Positions 15,449 through 24,199 of a stretch of 49,644 nucleotides of DNA are shown one piece after another. The position numbers and the translations under genes are program-made. The notes under the pieces were generated by a model. That model made no database searches and was not told the DNA's origin. It was given only the letters and a program-made list of their open reading frames with translations. Source of the stretch: RGIG8775 sp045587785 (GTDB lineage: Bacteria; Bacillota; Clostridia; Oscillospirales; CAG-272); assembly GCA_045587785.1 (NCBI GenBank), contig JAZNDA010000008.1, forward strand, positions 1 through 49,644, in the 5' to 3' direction. How positions within the stretch are numbered: the stretch's first letter is position 1; every line of letters starts with the position of its first letter.

Positions 15449-16462
15449 ATGAAAGAAAAACTGGAAAAGATCCTTGATGACGCGATTGCTGGGATCGGCA
15501 ACGACAATGCAGACCTTGAGCAGATCCGCATCCAGTACCTTGGTAAAAAGGGTGAGCTGACAGCGGTTCTGCGCGGCATGGGACAGCTTACACCCGAGGA
15601 GCGTCCCGTCATCGGTCAGCTTGCCAATGACGTACGCGCAAAAATTGAAGAAGCTCTTGACAAGGCAGGAGAGACCCTTAAGGCAAAACAGCTTGAGCAA
15701 AAGCTGAAGGACGAAAAATTGGACGTCACCATGCCCACCCAGGCCATCGGAAACGGTCACCATCATCCTCTCTCCCTCACACAGAGAGAAATGGAGGAGA
15801 TCTTTATGGGACTTGGCTTTTCCATCATCGAAGGTCCCGAGGTCGAGTACGATTACTATAACTTCCAAGCACTCAATATCCCCGAAAATCACCCTGCACG
15901 CGATACGCAGGATACCTTCTACATCACCGACAACATCCTTCTGCGCTCACAGACCTCTCCCGTTCAGGTGCACGCCATGGAAACAAGACGTCCACCCCTG
16001 AGAGTAGTCTCGCCCGGACGCGTATACCGTTCCGACGCGCTTGACGCCACCCACTCGCCTCTGTTCCACCAGTTCGAGGGTCTTGTGGTAGATAAAGGCA
16101 TTACCATGGGCGACCTGAAGGGCGTTCTGGATGCGTTTGCCAAGAAAATGTTCGGCGAGCAGACACGCACCCGTTTCCGCCCCCATCACTTCCCCTTTAC
16201 CGAGCCGTCAGCAGAGGTTGACGTTTCTTGCTTTGCGTGCGGCGGTAAGGGCTGCAGACTTTGCAAGAACGAAGGATGGATCGAAATTCTCGGTGCGGGC
16301 ATGGTTCATCCGTTCGTACTTTCCAACTGCGGCATCGACCCCGAGGAGTATTCGGGCTTTGCCTTCGGTATGGGCATTGAGCGTGTTGCCATGATCAAAT
16401 ACGGCATCGATGACATCCGTCTGTTCTACGAGAACAATCAGAGATTCCTCGAACAGTTCTGA
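15449..16462 (+). CDS. pheS: phenylalanyl-tRNA synthetase alpha subunit
   Basis: Product of 337 residues. An N-terminal coiled-coil tRNA-binding arm (about 1-85) precedes the class II catalytic domain. Motif 2 is seen as GRVYRSDALDATHSPLFHQFEG and motif 3 as AFGMGIERVAMIKYGIDDIR. PheS pairs with PheT as an alpha2-beta2 enzyme that charges tRNA-Phe. The gene lies behind a Phe-specific T-box, so it is induced when charged tRNA-Phe falls. The start follows GAAAGGA. pheT begins 17 bases downstream. Confidence 0.98.
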   Translation: MKEKLEKILDDAIAGIGNDNADLEQIRIQYLGKKGELTAVLRGMGQLTPEERPVIGQLANDVRAKIEEALDKAGETLKAKQLEQKLKDEKLDVTMPTQAIGNGHHHPLSLTQREMEEIFMGLGFSIIEGPEVEYDYYNFQALNIPENHPARDTQDTFYITDNILLRSQTSPVQVHAMETRRPPLRVVSPGRVYRSDALDATHSPLFHQFEGLVVDKGITMGDLKGVLDAFAKKMFGEQTRTRFRPHHFPFTEPSAEVDVSCFACGGKGCRLCKNEGWIEILGAGMVHPFVLSNCGIDPEEYSGFAFGMGIERVAMIKYGIDDIRLFYENNQRFLEQF

Positions 16463-16479
16463 GAAAGGAGATAAGGCAT

Positions 16480-18867
16480 ATGAATCTTTCTATGAAATGG
16501 TTGGCTGACTTTGTAGACGTCAGCGATATCGATATCAAGGACTACTGCGACCGCATGACCGACACAGGCTCCAAGGTCGAGGGCTACGAGCTGCTCGGCA
16601 GTGACATTGAAAACGTTGTGGTTGCCAAGATCCTTTCCATCAAGCCCCACGAAAACAGCGATCACCTTCTGGTCTGCCAGATGGAGGTGGGCAAGGATGC
16701 GCCCGTACAGATCGTGACGGGAGCGCAAAATATTTTTGAAGGTGCCATTGTCCCTGCGGCTCTGCCCGTGGCAAAGCTCCCCGGCGGCGTGGTCATCAAG
16801 TCGGGCAAGCTCCGCGGCGTGCCGTCCGACGGCATGCTGTGCTCCATGGGCGAGCTGGGACTTACCTCTCACGATATGCCGGGTAAGGCAGAGGACGGCA
16901 TCCTGATCCTCGATGAGGAATACGCCAACAAGATCGGTATGGATATCCGCGAGGCTTTGATGCTTGACGATAAGGTGGTGGAATTTGAGATCACCTCCAA
17001 CCGTCCCGACTGCCTGTCGGTGATCGGTCTTGCACGCGAGACCGCTGTGTCCTTTGACCGGGGGTACAATATCCCCACCCCCACTGTCAAGGGCTCGGGA
17101 GACGATATCAAAAATCATCTGAGCGTTAAGATCGACGCACCCGACCTTTGCCTGCGCTATGCCGCAAAGGTGGTCAAAAACGTGCGCATTGCGCCCTCTC
17201 CGCTGTGGCTCAGAATGAGACTGCGCGCCGCAGGCGTCCGTCCCATCAATAACATCGTAGATATCACCAACTACGTCATGTTGGAATACGGTCAGCCCAT
17301 GCATGCGTTTGTTTACCAGTGCCTTGACAGCGCGGAGATCATTGTCAGACGCGCAAAAGACGGCGAGTGCTTCAAATCGCTTGACGATACCGATCATACG
17401 CTTGACAGCTCCATGCTGGTCATCGCCGACAAAAACAAGGCTTGCGCACTGGCGGGCGTTATGGGCGGTGCCAACAGCGAGATCACTGAAAAGACCTCCA
17501 CCGTGGTCTTTGAGAGTGCTTGCTTTGACGGCGCATCGGTGCGCGTGACCGCCAAGAAAAACGGCATGAGAACCGAATCCTCGGCACGCTTCGAAAAGGG
17601 ACTTGACAGCGAAAACTGCATGGCAGGTCTTATGCGCGCATGTGAGCTTGTGGAACTTCTTGACGCGGGCGACGTGGTAGATGGTGTGATCGATGTTTAC
17701 CCCGGCAAAAAGGATGCCACCACCCTTCCCTTGGATGCTGAGCGCATCAACCGTTTCCTTGGTGTTGATCTCACCGAAGATTATATGAAGCAGGTGCTTA
17801 TGGGCCTTGAATGTAAGATCGAAGGCAACACGATCACCGTTCCCTCCTTCCGCGCAGACCTTGGCTGTATGAATGACATCGCCGAGGAGATCATACGCAT
17901 CTACGGCTACAACAAGATCGAAGCCACCCGTATCAAGGCGGAGACCACCGAGGGCGGCAGAACGCCCAAGCAAAAGCTCAAGGTGGACGTTACCGATCTG
18001 CTTTGCAATCTGGGTCTCAACGAAATTCAGACCTATTCCTTCATCAGCCCCAAGTATTACGATAAGATCCGTATGGCAGCAGATGACCACAGACGCAAGT
18101 CCATCGTCATTTCCAATCCCCTTGGTGAGGACACAAGCATCATGAGAACCACGGCACTTCCCTCCATGCTGGAGGTAGTTGCCAGAAACAACAATCTCAG
18201 CAATGAAAACGTGTCCCTGTTCGAAATGGCAAGCACTTATATTCCGCACGAGAACATGGACGAGCTTCCCGATGAGGGCGTTTCGCTGACAGTGGCTATG
18301 TACGGCGACACCGACTTCTACAAGCTCAAGAGCGTATGCGAGGCGGTTCTGGCTGCGGCAGGCATTTACGGAGCAACGTACACCGCCTACGGCGAGGACA
18401 ACGCGTTCCATCCCGGACGCTGTGCCACAGTCACTGCAAACGGCAAAACACTAGCAACACTTGGTCAGATCCATCCTCTGACCGCCGAGAATTACGGCTT
18501 TGATATGCCCGTATATGCTGCTGTGATCGACTTTGACGCACTGTTCGAAGCATCCAACCAAACCAAGCACTATACCCCCCTGCCTAAGTACCCTGCCTCG
18601 GTGCGCGACTTCTCGTTCGTTTGCGAGGAAGCACTGGAAGTCGGCAGTATCTTTGAGTCGGTTCGCCGCGCAGGCGGAAAGCTGGTAGAGGACGTCAAGC
18701 TGTTTGACATTTACCGCGGCGCGCAGGTCGGCGAGGGCAAAAAGAGCGTTTCCATCCGTGTCACGCTTCGCGCCACCGACCGAACACTTACCGTGGAAGA
18801 AGCCGAAAAGACCAGCCGCAAGATCCTTGGTGACCTTGAGCACAAGCTTGGCATCACGTTGAGGTAA
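16480..18867 (+). CDS. pheT: phenylalanyl-tRNA synthetase beta subunit
   Basis: Product of 795 residues, full length. Domains in order: EMAP-like tRNA-binding domain (about 40-150, with HENSDHLLVCQMEVG), B3/B4 editing domain (about 210-390, GVRPINNIVDITNYVM), B5 domain (about 400-480), a catalytic-like B6/B7 core and the C-terminal anticodon-binding FDX-ACB domain (KYPASVRDFSFV onward). It holds the editing site that hydrolyses mischarged Tyr-tRNA-Phe and is co-transcribed with pheS. A ribosome site AGGAGAT precedes the ATG. Confidence 0.98.
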   Translation: MNLSMKWLADFVDVSDIDIKDYCDRMTDTGSKVEGYELLGSDIENVVVAKILSIKPHENSDHLLVCQMEVGKDAPVQIVTGAQNIFEGAIVPAALPVAKLPGGVVIKSGKLRGVPSDGMLCSMGELGLTSHDMPGKAEDGILILDEEYANKIGMDIREALMLDDKVVEFEITSNRPDCLSVIGLARETAVSFDRGYNIPTPTVKGSGDDIKNHLSVKIDAPDLCLRYAAKVVKNVRIAPSPLWLRMRLRAAGVRPINNIVDITNYVMLEYGQPMHAFVYQCLDSAEIIVRRAKDGECFKSLDDTDHTLDSSMLVIADKNKACALAGVMGGANSEITEKTSTVVFESACFDGASVRVTAKKNGMRTESSARFEKGLDSENCMAGLMRACELVELLDAGDVVDGVIDVYPGKKDATTLPLDAERINRFLGVDLTEDYMKQVLMGLECKIEGNTITVPSFRADLGCMNDIAEEIIRIYGYNKIEATRIKAETTEGGRTPKQKLKVDVTDLLCNLGLNEIQTYSFISPKYYDKIRMAADDHRRKSIVISNPLGEDTSIMRTTALPSMLEVVARNNNLSNENVSLFEMASTYIPHENMDELPDEGVSLTVAMYGDTDFYKLKSVCEAVLAAAGIYGATYTAYGEDNAFHPGRCATVTANGKTLATLGQIHPLTAENYGFDMPVYAAVIDFDALFEASNQTKHYTPLPKYPASVRDFSFVCEEALEVGSIFESVRRAGGKLVEDVKLFDIYRGAQVGEGKKSVSIRVTLRATDRTLTVEEAEKTSRKILGDLEHKLGITLR

Positions 18868-18872
18868 GAGCT

Positions 18873-19076
18873 ATGGTCAAGGAAAAAATCGACAGGATCA
18901 ATTACCTTGCCGCAGAGTCCAAGGTGCGTGAACTGACCGCAGAAGAGCGCGAGGAACAAGCCGCTCTCAGACAGGAGTATCTTGCCGAGATCCGCGCTTC
19001 GCTCGGTGCCACACTTGGCAACACCGTTATTCAGCGTCCCGACGGCACCAAAGAAAAGCTGGAAAAGAAAAAATAA
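18873..19076 (+). CDS. DUF896 (YnzC/UPF0291) small helical protein
   Basis: Product of 67 residues starting five bases after pheT. The sequence IDRINYLAAESKVRELTAEE followed by E-x-x-ALRQEYL is the hallmark of the DUF896 family, a two-helix cytoplasmic protein seen in many Firmicutes and linked to the SOS gene yneA in B. subtilis through its neighbour ynzC. Its role is not known. The C-terminal extension with NTVIQRPDGTKEKL is also normal for the family. It ends just before a strong terminator and so completes the pheST operon. Confidence 0.9.
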   Translation: MVKEKIDRINYLAAESKVRELTAEEREEQAALRQEYLAEIRASLGATLGNTVIQRPDGTKEKLEKKK

Positions 19077-19083
19077 GACAACA

Positions 19084-19124
19084 AAAAAAATCCGTCTGCA
19101 AAATACTTGCAGACGGATTTTTTT
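19084..19124. terminator. bidirectional terminator between pheST operon and Na/Pi transporter
   Basis: TCCGTCTGCA (19091-19100) / TGCAGACGGA (19108-19117) with A8 on the left and T7 on the right. The minus-strand transporter stop codon overlaps the right edge. Confidence 0.94.
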
Positions 19125-20871
19125 AGGCGAAATGAAAAAACTTTTCCGAATATTCGGCATACTTTTGCTTATAGAATTCGCTCTCGCCGCGCATGACCTT
19201 AAGGGATTCATGCAAATTCATGTTGTTCTTGGAAATATCGATAACGCAGCCCGCAATGTTGGAGCAATGGTCGGAAACGCGCTCCATGTTGGTAATCAGA
19301 TCGCTCCACACAAAGCCTGCCTCGATACTGCACTTTCCGCCGCGCAAACGCTCGATGTGCTGTGCACGAAGGAATTCCTTCATCTTGTCGATCACCTGCT
19401 CCAAAGGCTCAACGCATTCTGCCGTCTTAAGATCGTTTTCTGTAAACGCCGAAAAAGAAAGCTCTAAAATTTCAAGCGTGGCGTCGCACAGCGACCGCAT
19501 TTCCTTATCCGCTACGTCGGTAAAGGAGATCTCCTTTTCCCGAAGCTCTTCGGCAGACTCCAGAATATTGACCGCATGGTCGCTGATCCTCTCAAGATCT
19601 CCGATCGCCTTGAGAAGCATGGACGCTTTGGCACCCTCACCCTCATTCAGCGTTTTGGCACTGATCTTGACAAGATAGCTTCCTATGATATCCTCATAAT
19701 GGTCAGTCTTATCCTCGATCTCTCGGATCTCTCTTGCGTAATCCTCATTGTATTCTTTAAGACAGCTAATGCTTTTCTTCAAGGCATCGGTAGAGATCCT
19801 CGCCATTTCCAAAGTCAGCGCATGGCTTCTTTCAAGCGCCACCGCAGGTGTAGCCAACAAACGCTCGTCAAGCTCGGAGACCACCTCGGGCTGTTTTGCC
19901 TCGGGAATCAGCTTATACGCCAATTTTTCAAGAAGTCCCGACATGGGAAGGAGAAGCAAAACGCATGCCACGTTAAAGACCGAGTGTGCGGTAGCAATAC
20001 CCGTCAGCGACGCCGCCTCGCCAAAGAGTGCGGGAGCCGCCACAAGATCAACGATCCAGAAAGCAGCCAGCCACACCACCGTGCCAATGACGTTAAAGCA
20101 AAGGTGAACGAGCGAAGCCCGTCTTGCATTTTTGGTAGCGCCCACCGATGCTAAAAGCGCAGTCACACAAGTACCTATATTCTGACCCATGATAATCGGA
20201 ATGGCGGCGCCGTAGGAAATCGCGCCCGTCATGGCAAACGCCTGCAAAATACCGACAGAAGCCGAGGAGGATTGAATGATCGCCGTCAAAACAGCACCGA
20301 CCATCACACCCAAAATGGGATTTTCAAACATAATGAAAAGCTCACGGAATGCAGGAAGCTCGGCAAGCCCCTTCACCGAATCGCTCATGGTATCCATACC
20401 AAACATCAGAACCGCGAAGCCAAGCAAAATGGTGCCGACTTCCTTTTTCCTCTTGCTCTTGGTAAACATATAAAGCGCAATGCCGATCAAGGCAAGCACG
20501 GGCGTGAAGGACGTGGGCTTGAGCAGCTTTATCCACAGGCTGTCACCCGAAATACCGCTGAGACTGAGAAGCCACGCCGTAACGGTGGTACCAACGTTGG
20601 CACCCATGATAACGTGAATGGCTTGTCTTAAACACATCAGCCCCGAGTTGACAAAACCCACCACCATAACCGTGGTTGCCGAGGAGCTTTGGATGACCGC
20701 CGTCACGCCAAGACCCGTCAAAAGACCTGCCAAGCGGTTGGTAGTCAGCTTGCCCAGCATGATTTCAAGCTTACCGCCTGCGCTTCGCTCAAGCGACTGC
20801 CCCATAACGCTCATGCCAAACAAAAACAAAGAAAGTCCGCCTATCAGTGCCAACAAATCAAAAATCGTCAT
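19123..20871 (-). CDS. Na+/phosphate cotransporter (NptA/YjbB type) with PhoU-like domain
   Basis: Product of 582 residues. The N-terminal membrane half (about 1-310) has the two inverted Na/Pi repeats, each with the QSSSA signature (AVIQSSSATTVMV and AIIQSSSASVGIL) and the MGANVGTTVTA / MGQNIGTCVTA motifs. The C-terminal part (about 340-560) is a helical PhoU-like domain with repeated E-R-[IV]-SDH. Such proteins carry Na+-coupled phosphate, in some bacteria outward. No pho regulator or pst genes lie nearby. The ATG follows AAAGGAG. Confidence 0.93.
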   Translation of the reverse strand: MTIFDLLALIGGLSLFLFGMSVMGQSLERSAGGKLEIMLGKLTTNRLAGLLTGLGVTAVIQSSSATTVMVVGFVNSGLMCLRQAIHVIMGANVGTTVTAWLLSLSGISGDSLWIKLLKPTSFTPVLALIGIALYMFTKSKRKKEVGTILLGFAVLMFGMDTMSDSVKGLAELPAFRELFIMFENPILGVMVGAVLTAIIQSSSASVGILQAFAMTGAISYGAAIPIIMGQNIGTCVTALLASVGATKNARRASLVHLCFNVIGTVVWLAAFWIVDLVAAPALFGEAASLTGIATAHSVFNVACVLLLLPMSGLLEKLAYKLIPEAKQPEVVSELDERLLATPAVALERSHALTLEMARISTDALKKSISCLKEYNEDYAREIREIEDKTDHYEDIIGSYLVKISAKTLNEGEGAKASMLLKAIGDLERISDHAVNILESAEELREKEISFTDVADKEMRSLCDATLEILELSFSAFTENDLKTAECVEPLEQVIDKMKEFLRAQHIERLRGGKCSIEAGFVWSDLITNMERVSDHCSNIAGCVIDISKNNMNLHESLKVMRGESEFYKQKYAEYSEKFFHFA

Positions 20872-20924
20872 GTTTTCTCCTTTATTTTCATATTATAGAT
20901 GTTTTCGACTACGCGAACGTTTTC

Positions 20925-20953
20925 ATTGTAACAAAAAACGCTTGATTTTGCCA
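20925..20953 (-). promoter_or_regulatory. possible promoter of the Na/Pi transporter
   Basis: Minus-strand TACAAT (20925-20930) with a weak TGGCAA at the -35 place (20948-20953), 17-base spacer. Confidence 0.45.
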
Positions 20954-21043
20954 CAGAAAAAACAAAATCTTTTGTAAACTATATGTAAAATCGTAAAAGT
21001 CAGGTCATATTTCCTTCAAACATATAAAAATACCAAAAATCCC

Positions 21044-21072
21044 TTGCAATTCGGGAGAAAATGTGATACAAT
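21044..21072 (+). promoter_or_regulatory. promoter of the D,D-carboxypeptidase gene
   Basis: TTGCAA (21044-21049) and TACAAT (21067-21072) with a 17-base spacer. Confidence 0.78.
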
Positions 21073-21106
21073 AATGGCGTATGTATAGAAAGGGGGACGG
21101 TACCCA

Positions 21107-22264
21107 ATGGAACACCACGATGATGGCAAAACTATGATCATCGAGCTTAAAAAAGACGATGACAAAAAACATAATAAAGAAGATGACGTAACGCTGACAC
21201 ACAGCAGTCTCTTTCCCGTAAAAGTTAAGGACGGTACATTTTTCCGAAACCCGCTGTTTCTATCCTGCGTTCTGCTGATCCTGCTTATCGTTGCGGTCTT
21301 TTTGCTGATATCGGGCATGGGAAATAAAAAGCCGCCCGCAGAAACCACCGCAGATACATCGAATGAGACCACGCTCGCGCCGCCCAAGACCGATGAGCAA
21401 CAGGATCCTCCCGCCGTGCCCGTGGGCTCCCTTCACGTGTCGGGACTTTCCGAAGCGGTGCGCGTAGGTGGGGATATTTCATCTGACTTTGCCCTGCTGA
21501 CCGATGCGACCTCACTCAAAGCCGTGGCGGCAAAAAATGCCAACGAAAGAATGTACCCCGCATCGCTCACTAAGATTATGACCTTTTTGGTTGCGTATGA
21601 TGCACTTTCCGACAATCTTGACAGACAGCTGACACTGACCGACAGTATCAAAAGCCAATACCCCGAGGGCTCAAGAGTGGGCATTGACAAGGGCGATATT
21701 CTCACGGTCGAGCAGTGTATGTATGCCATGCTTCTGGAATCCGACACCGATGCGGTTCTGATGCTTGTAGAAGCAACTGCAGGCAATGAAGCCGCTTTTG
21801 CCGCTCTGATGAACCGAAAGGCGGAAGAATTCGGTCTTACCGGAACGCATTTCACGGGTGCCAACGGACTTCACGATAAGAACCACTACACCACCCCCGC
21901 CGAAATGGCTGTCATTTTTGCCAAGGCACTGCAAAATGAGCTTTTCCACAAGATCATCACCACACAAATCCACGTTACCCATCTCGGATATTATAAAGAC
22001 GGCATTTATACGACCTACCGTATGACATTCTTTAATTCCACCATCAAAAACCGCTTTGAGGGCAATAACATTTCCACCACCCTTCCCCGCGGCATACAGA
22101 TCACAGGCGGCAAGACAGGCTATACCAATGAAGCCGCATACTGCCAGGCGGCACTTGCTACCGACGCTTCGGGAAAAGAGTATATCGCCATTTTGGGGCA
22201 CGCCTCATCCTCAAGTGCCAGCGCCTCCGATACGGCATGCCTTTATACGAACTATCTGAAATAA
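21107..22264 (+). CDS. membrane-anchored D-alanyl-D-alanine carboxypeptidase
   Basis: Product of 385 residues: a charged cytoplasmic tail (1-47), one membrane helix (about 48-70), a Pro/Thr-rich linker, and an S11 peptidase domain from about 110. The active-site Ser lies in PASLTKIMT (Ser-153, Lys-156) and the KTG triad in GGKTG at 336-338. The second motif, usually Ser-x-Asn, reads Ser-Asp-Thr at 212-214, an unusual change. The family trims pentapeptide side chains of peptidoglycan. The N-terminal type II anchor replaces the signal peptide and C-terminal amphipathic anchor of classic DacA. The glycosidase-like gene follows 32 bases later. Confidence 0.9.
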   Translation: MEHHDDGKTMIIELKKDDDKKHNKEDDVTLTHSSLFPVKVKDGTFFRNPLFLSCVLLILLIVAVFLLISGMGNKKPPAETTADTSNETTLAPPKTDEQQDPPAVPVGSLHVSGLSEAVRVGGDISSDFALLTDATSLKAVAAKNANERMYPASLTKIMTFLVAYDALSDNLDRQLTLTDSIKSQYPEGSRVGIDKGDILTVEQCMYAMLLESDTDAVLMLVEATAGNEAAFAALMNRKAEEFGLTGTHFTGANGLHDKNHYTTPAEMAVIFAKALQNELFHKIITTQIHVTHLGYYKDGIYTTYRMTFFNSTIKNRFEGNNISTTLPRGIQITGGKTGYTNEAAYCQAALATDASGKEYIAILGHASSSSASASDTACLYTNYLK

Positions 22265-22296
22265 ATCGCTTTATAGCCGAAGAAAGGAGAACGCCC

Positions 22297-23775
22297 ATGA
22301 TCCGTACAGGTGTCAGCTTTTCTACCACCGACAGAAAGCTGCAGCATCTTTATGACAGCGCAAAGGATACGCTTTTTGCCTCTGTCAAGGACTTTGGTAA
22401 CCGCAAGATTCTTACCGACGCGCCAAACTGTGATACTGCCACGCTGAACTATACACCCATGGTAGCACAAACGCTTGCCGATTACGATGCCGACATTGCC
22501 ATGGATTCGGTGCGTGCCTTTCTCGTTACCCTCAGGCGTGACGGCAGAATGCCGTGTTCGCTTACCGCACACGGAAACAATATCATTCCAAACTACGATA
22601 TTCTCACAGGCTTTTGCTTTGCCGAGGAGGCAGTGAAGCTCTGCCATTTGGTAAAAAACAAACACTCCTCTTACGCAAAGCGTCTTTACGAGGCACTTTG
22701 TCAATTTGACGAGTATTTATGGACAAGACACGATCTCAATGCCAACGGTTGCCTTGAGATCTTTGAAGAAAAAGATTCCGAGGAAGGCGTCGGTGCAGCA
22801 CGCTTTATGCCCATCACTATGATGATCAGCGGTGCTGAGCGTTCGGTCTCGCCCTTCCCCGTGGAGCCCTTTGATCTGATGGGTGAGGCTTACAGCATAC
22901 GTCTGGCACTCTCGGAGCTTGCCGACATGCTCGGGGACAAAGAGCAAGCCGAAGCATGGCGCGCAAAAGCCATGGCCGTTGCCGAAAAGGTCAGAGGCTA
23001 TCTTTGGCTCGGAAGCTTCAATGCTTGCTTTGACCGCGACTACAGAGGCAGCATCATCAGCACCATGACGGTCAATAATTTGTATCTTCTCTACTACGGC
23101 GTCGCCACCCCCATGATGGCGGATGCGATCATGAAGCATCATATTATGAACCCAAAGGAATTCTGGACGCCCATGCCCCTGCCCTCGGTGGCACGGAGTC
23201 ATTCGGCATATGACGGCGAAAATGATAACCCGTTCCGCGGACATCCGAGAGCAACCACCTACCGCCGCGCCCTTCGCGCTTTTGAAAAATACCGCTATTT
23301 CTCAGCAACCACCGCACTTGGTGAAAAATTGCTCGAAAAGGTGACGGCAGGGTGTGTATTCCCCACTGCGTTTGACACCGTAACGGGCGAGCCGCTCTAC
23401 ACCGATAAGCAAGACCGCTATGCCCCCACGGCGTCGGCAGTCCTTGAATTCATCAAACGCTTCTACGGCGTGTATGCCGACCGCGACAACATTTGCTTTG
23501 GGTGTCTCGGACACGGGAACGAGACCTCGGAATACAGCTTCACCTGGGGCAACGACGTCTACCGCACACTGACCGAAGGAAACACGATCACTGCCGATAT
23601 CAACGGAAAACGGCTGTTCACCATTACAGCAGGCACCCGTGTGTTTACCGATATATACGGCATGTCCATGCGTGTGGCAAACGTAACAAGTGAGCCGATC
23701 GACTGCATTTGTGTCACAAGAAATCAGACCTACAGCCTGCGTCTTGAACCAAATGAAATTGCACAGTTGAAATAA
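22297..23775 (+). CDS. six-hairpin (alpha/alpha)6 glycosidase-like protein
   Basis: Product of 492 residues, started at ATG 22297 behind GAAAGGAG; a longer frame from 22237 overlaps the upstream gene and is not preferred. No signal peptide is seen, so it is probably cytoplasmic. Alternating helices and segments such as DLNANGCLEIFEEKDSEEG, DLMGEAYSIRLALSELADM and KEFWTPMPLPSVARS resemble the MGH1/GH63/GH37-like barrel enzymes acting on alpha-glucosides or mannosylglycerate-type substrates. A C-terminal beta-sandwich is suggested by the last 80 residues. Exact activity unknown. The distance from the carboxypeptidase gene suggests one transcript. Confidence 0.7.
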   Translation: MIRTGVSFSTTDRKLQHLYDSAKDTLFASVKDFGNRKILTDAPNCDTATLNYTPMVAQTLADYDADIAMDSVRAFLVTLRRDGRMPCSLTAHGNNIIPNYDILTGFCFAEEAVKLCHLVKNKHSSYAKRLYEALCQFDEYLWTRHDLNANGCLEIFEEKDSEEGVGAARFMPITMMISGAERSVSPFPVEPFDLMGEAYSIRLALSELADMLGDKEQAEAWRAKAMAVAEKVRGYLWLGSFNACFDRDYRGSIISTMTVNNLYLLYYGVATPMMADAIMKHHIMNPKEFWTPMPLPSVARSHSAYDGENDNPFRGHPRATTYRRALRAFEKYRYFSATTALGEKLLEKVTAGCVFPTAFDTVTGEPLYTDKQDRYAPTASAVLEFIKRFYGVYADRDNICFGCLGHGNETSEYSFTWGNDVYRTLTEGNTITADINGKRLFTITAGTRVFTDIYGMSMRVANVTSEPIDCICVTRNQTYSLRLEPNEIAQLK

Positions 23776-23868
23776 TGGAAAGATTATCAAAGAGAACTTA
23801 TTGCAACGAAACGTCTTGTCGGAAATTCCATCGGTAATTTAGATTACGACAAAAATTTCAAAAAATAC

Positions 23869-23897
23869 TTGACAAAATCCCCAAACTGTGATAAAAT
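23869..23897 (+). promoter_or_regulatory. promoter of the valine T-box operon
   Basis: TTGACA (23869-23874) and TAAAAT (23892-23897) with a 17-base spacer. Confidence 0.88.
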
Positions 23898-23904
23898 GAT
23901 TCAT

Positions 23905-24176
23905 GTTTTCAAAGGCGTCGACGAAGAGGTCGCAGCGAGAGTTCCCCAAAGAGAGATGGCGGTAGGTGCGAGCCATCGGGAATGCGCCGCGTTTGTAGCT
24001 TCCGAGCCGAGAGGAAGAAAGCAGTTTTGCCGTAGACCCTCTCCGTGATTGCTGCGTCAAGGCATAGGAATTGATAGATTCCAAGAGTGGCGGACTTCCG
24101 CAATTTGAGTGGTACCGCGGGTGTAGTATTTTTACACTCGTCTCAAAGTCATTTCACTTTGGGACGGGTGTTTTTT
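23905..24176 (+). promoter_or_regulatory. T-box leader, valine specifier (GUA)
   Basis: T-box core GAGTGGTACCGCG at 24107-24119. A 16-bp terminator, ACACTCGTCTCAAAGT (24134-24149) / ACTTTGGGACGGGTGT (24156-24171), is followed by T6. The AGAGA-like stem I bulge is near 23950. Counting back from the conserved GAGC (24004-24007) as in the other two T-boxes gives GTA at 23995-23997 followed by G, a valine codon. The operon contains a VOR-type oxidoreductase and a branched-chain aminotransferase, which fits valine control. Confidence 0.9.
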
Positions 24177-24199
24177 CGTTCCAAGGAAAGGTAGGAAAA

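Noticed and set aside
16438..18411. 657-codon open frame opposite pheT
   Set aside because: It is antisense to a full-length pheT, has no domain-like sequence or ribosome site, and reflects codon bias of the coding strand.
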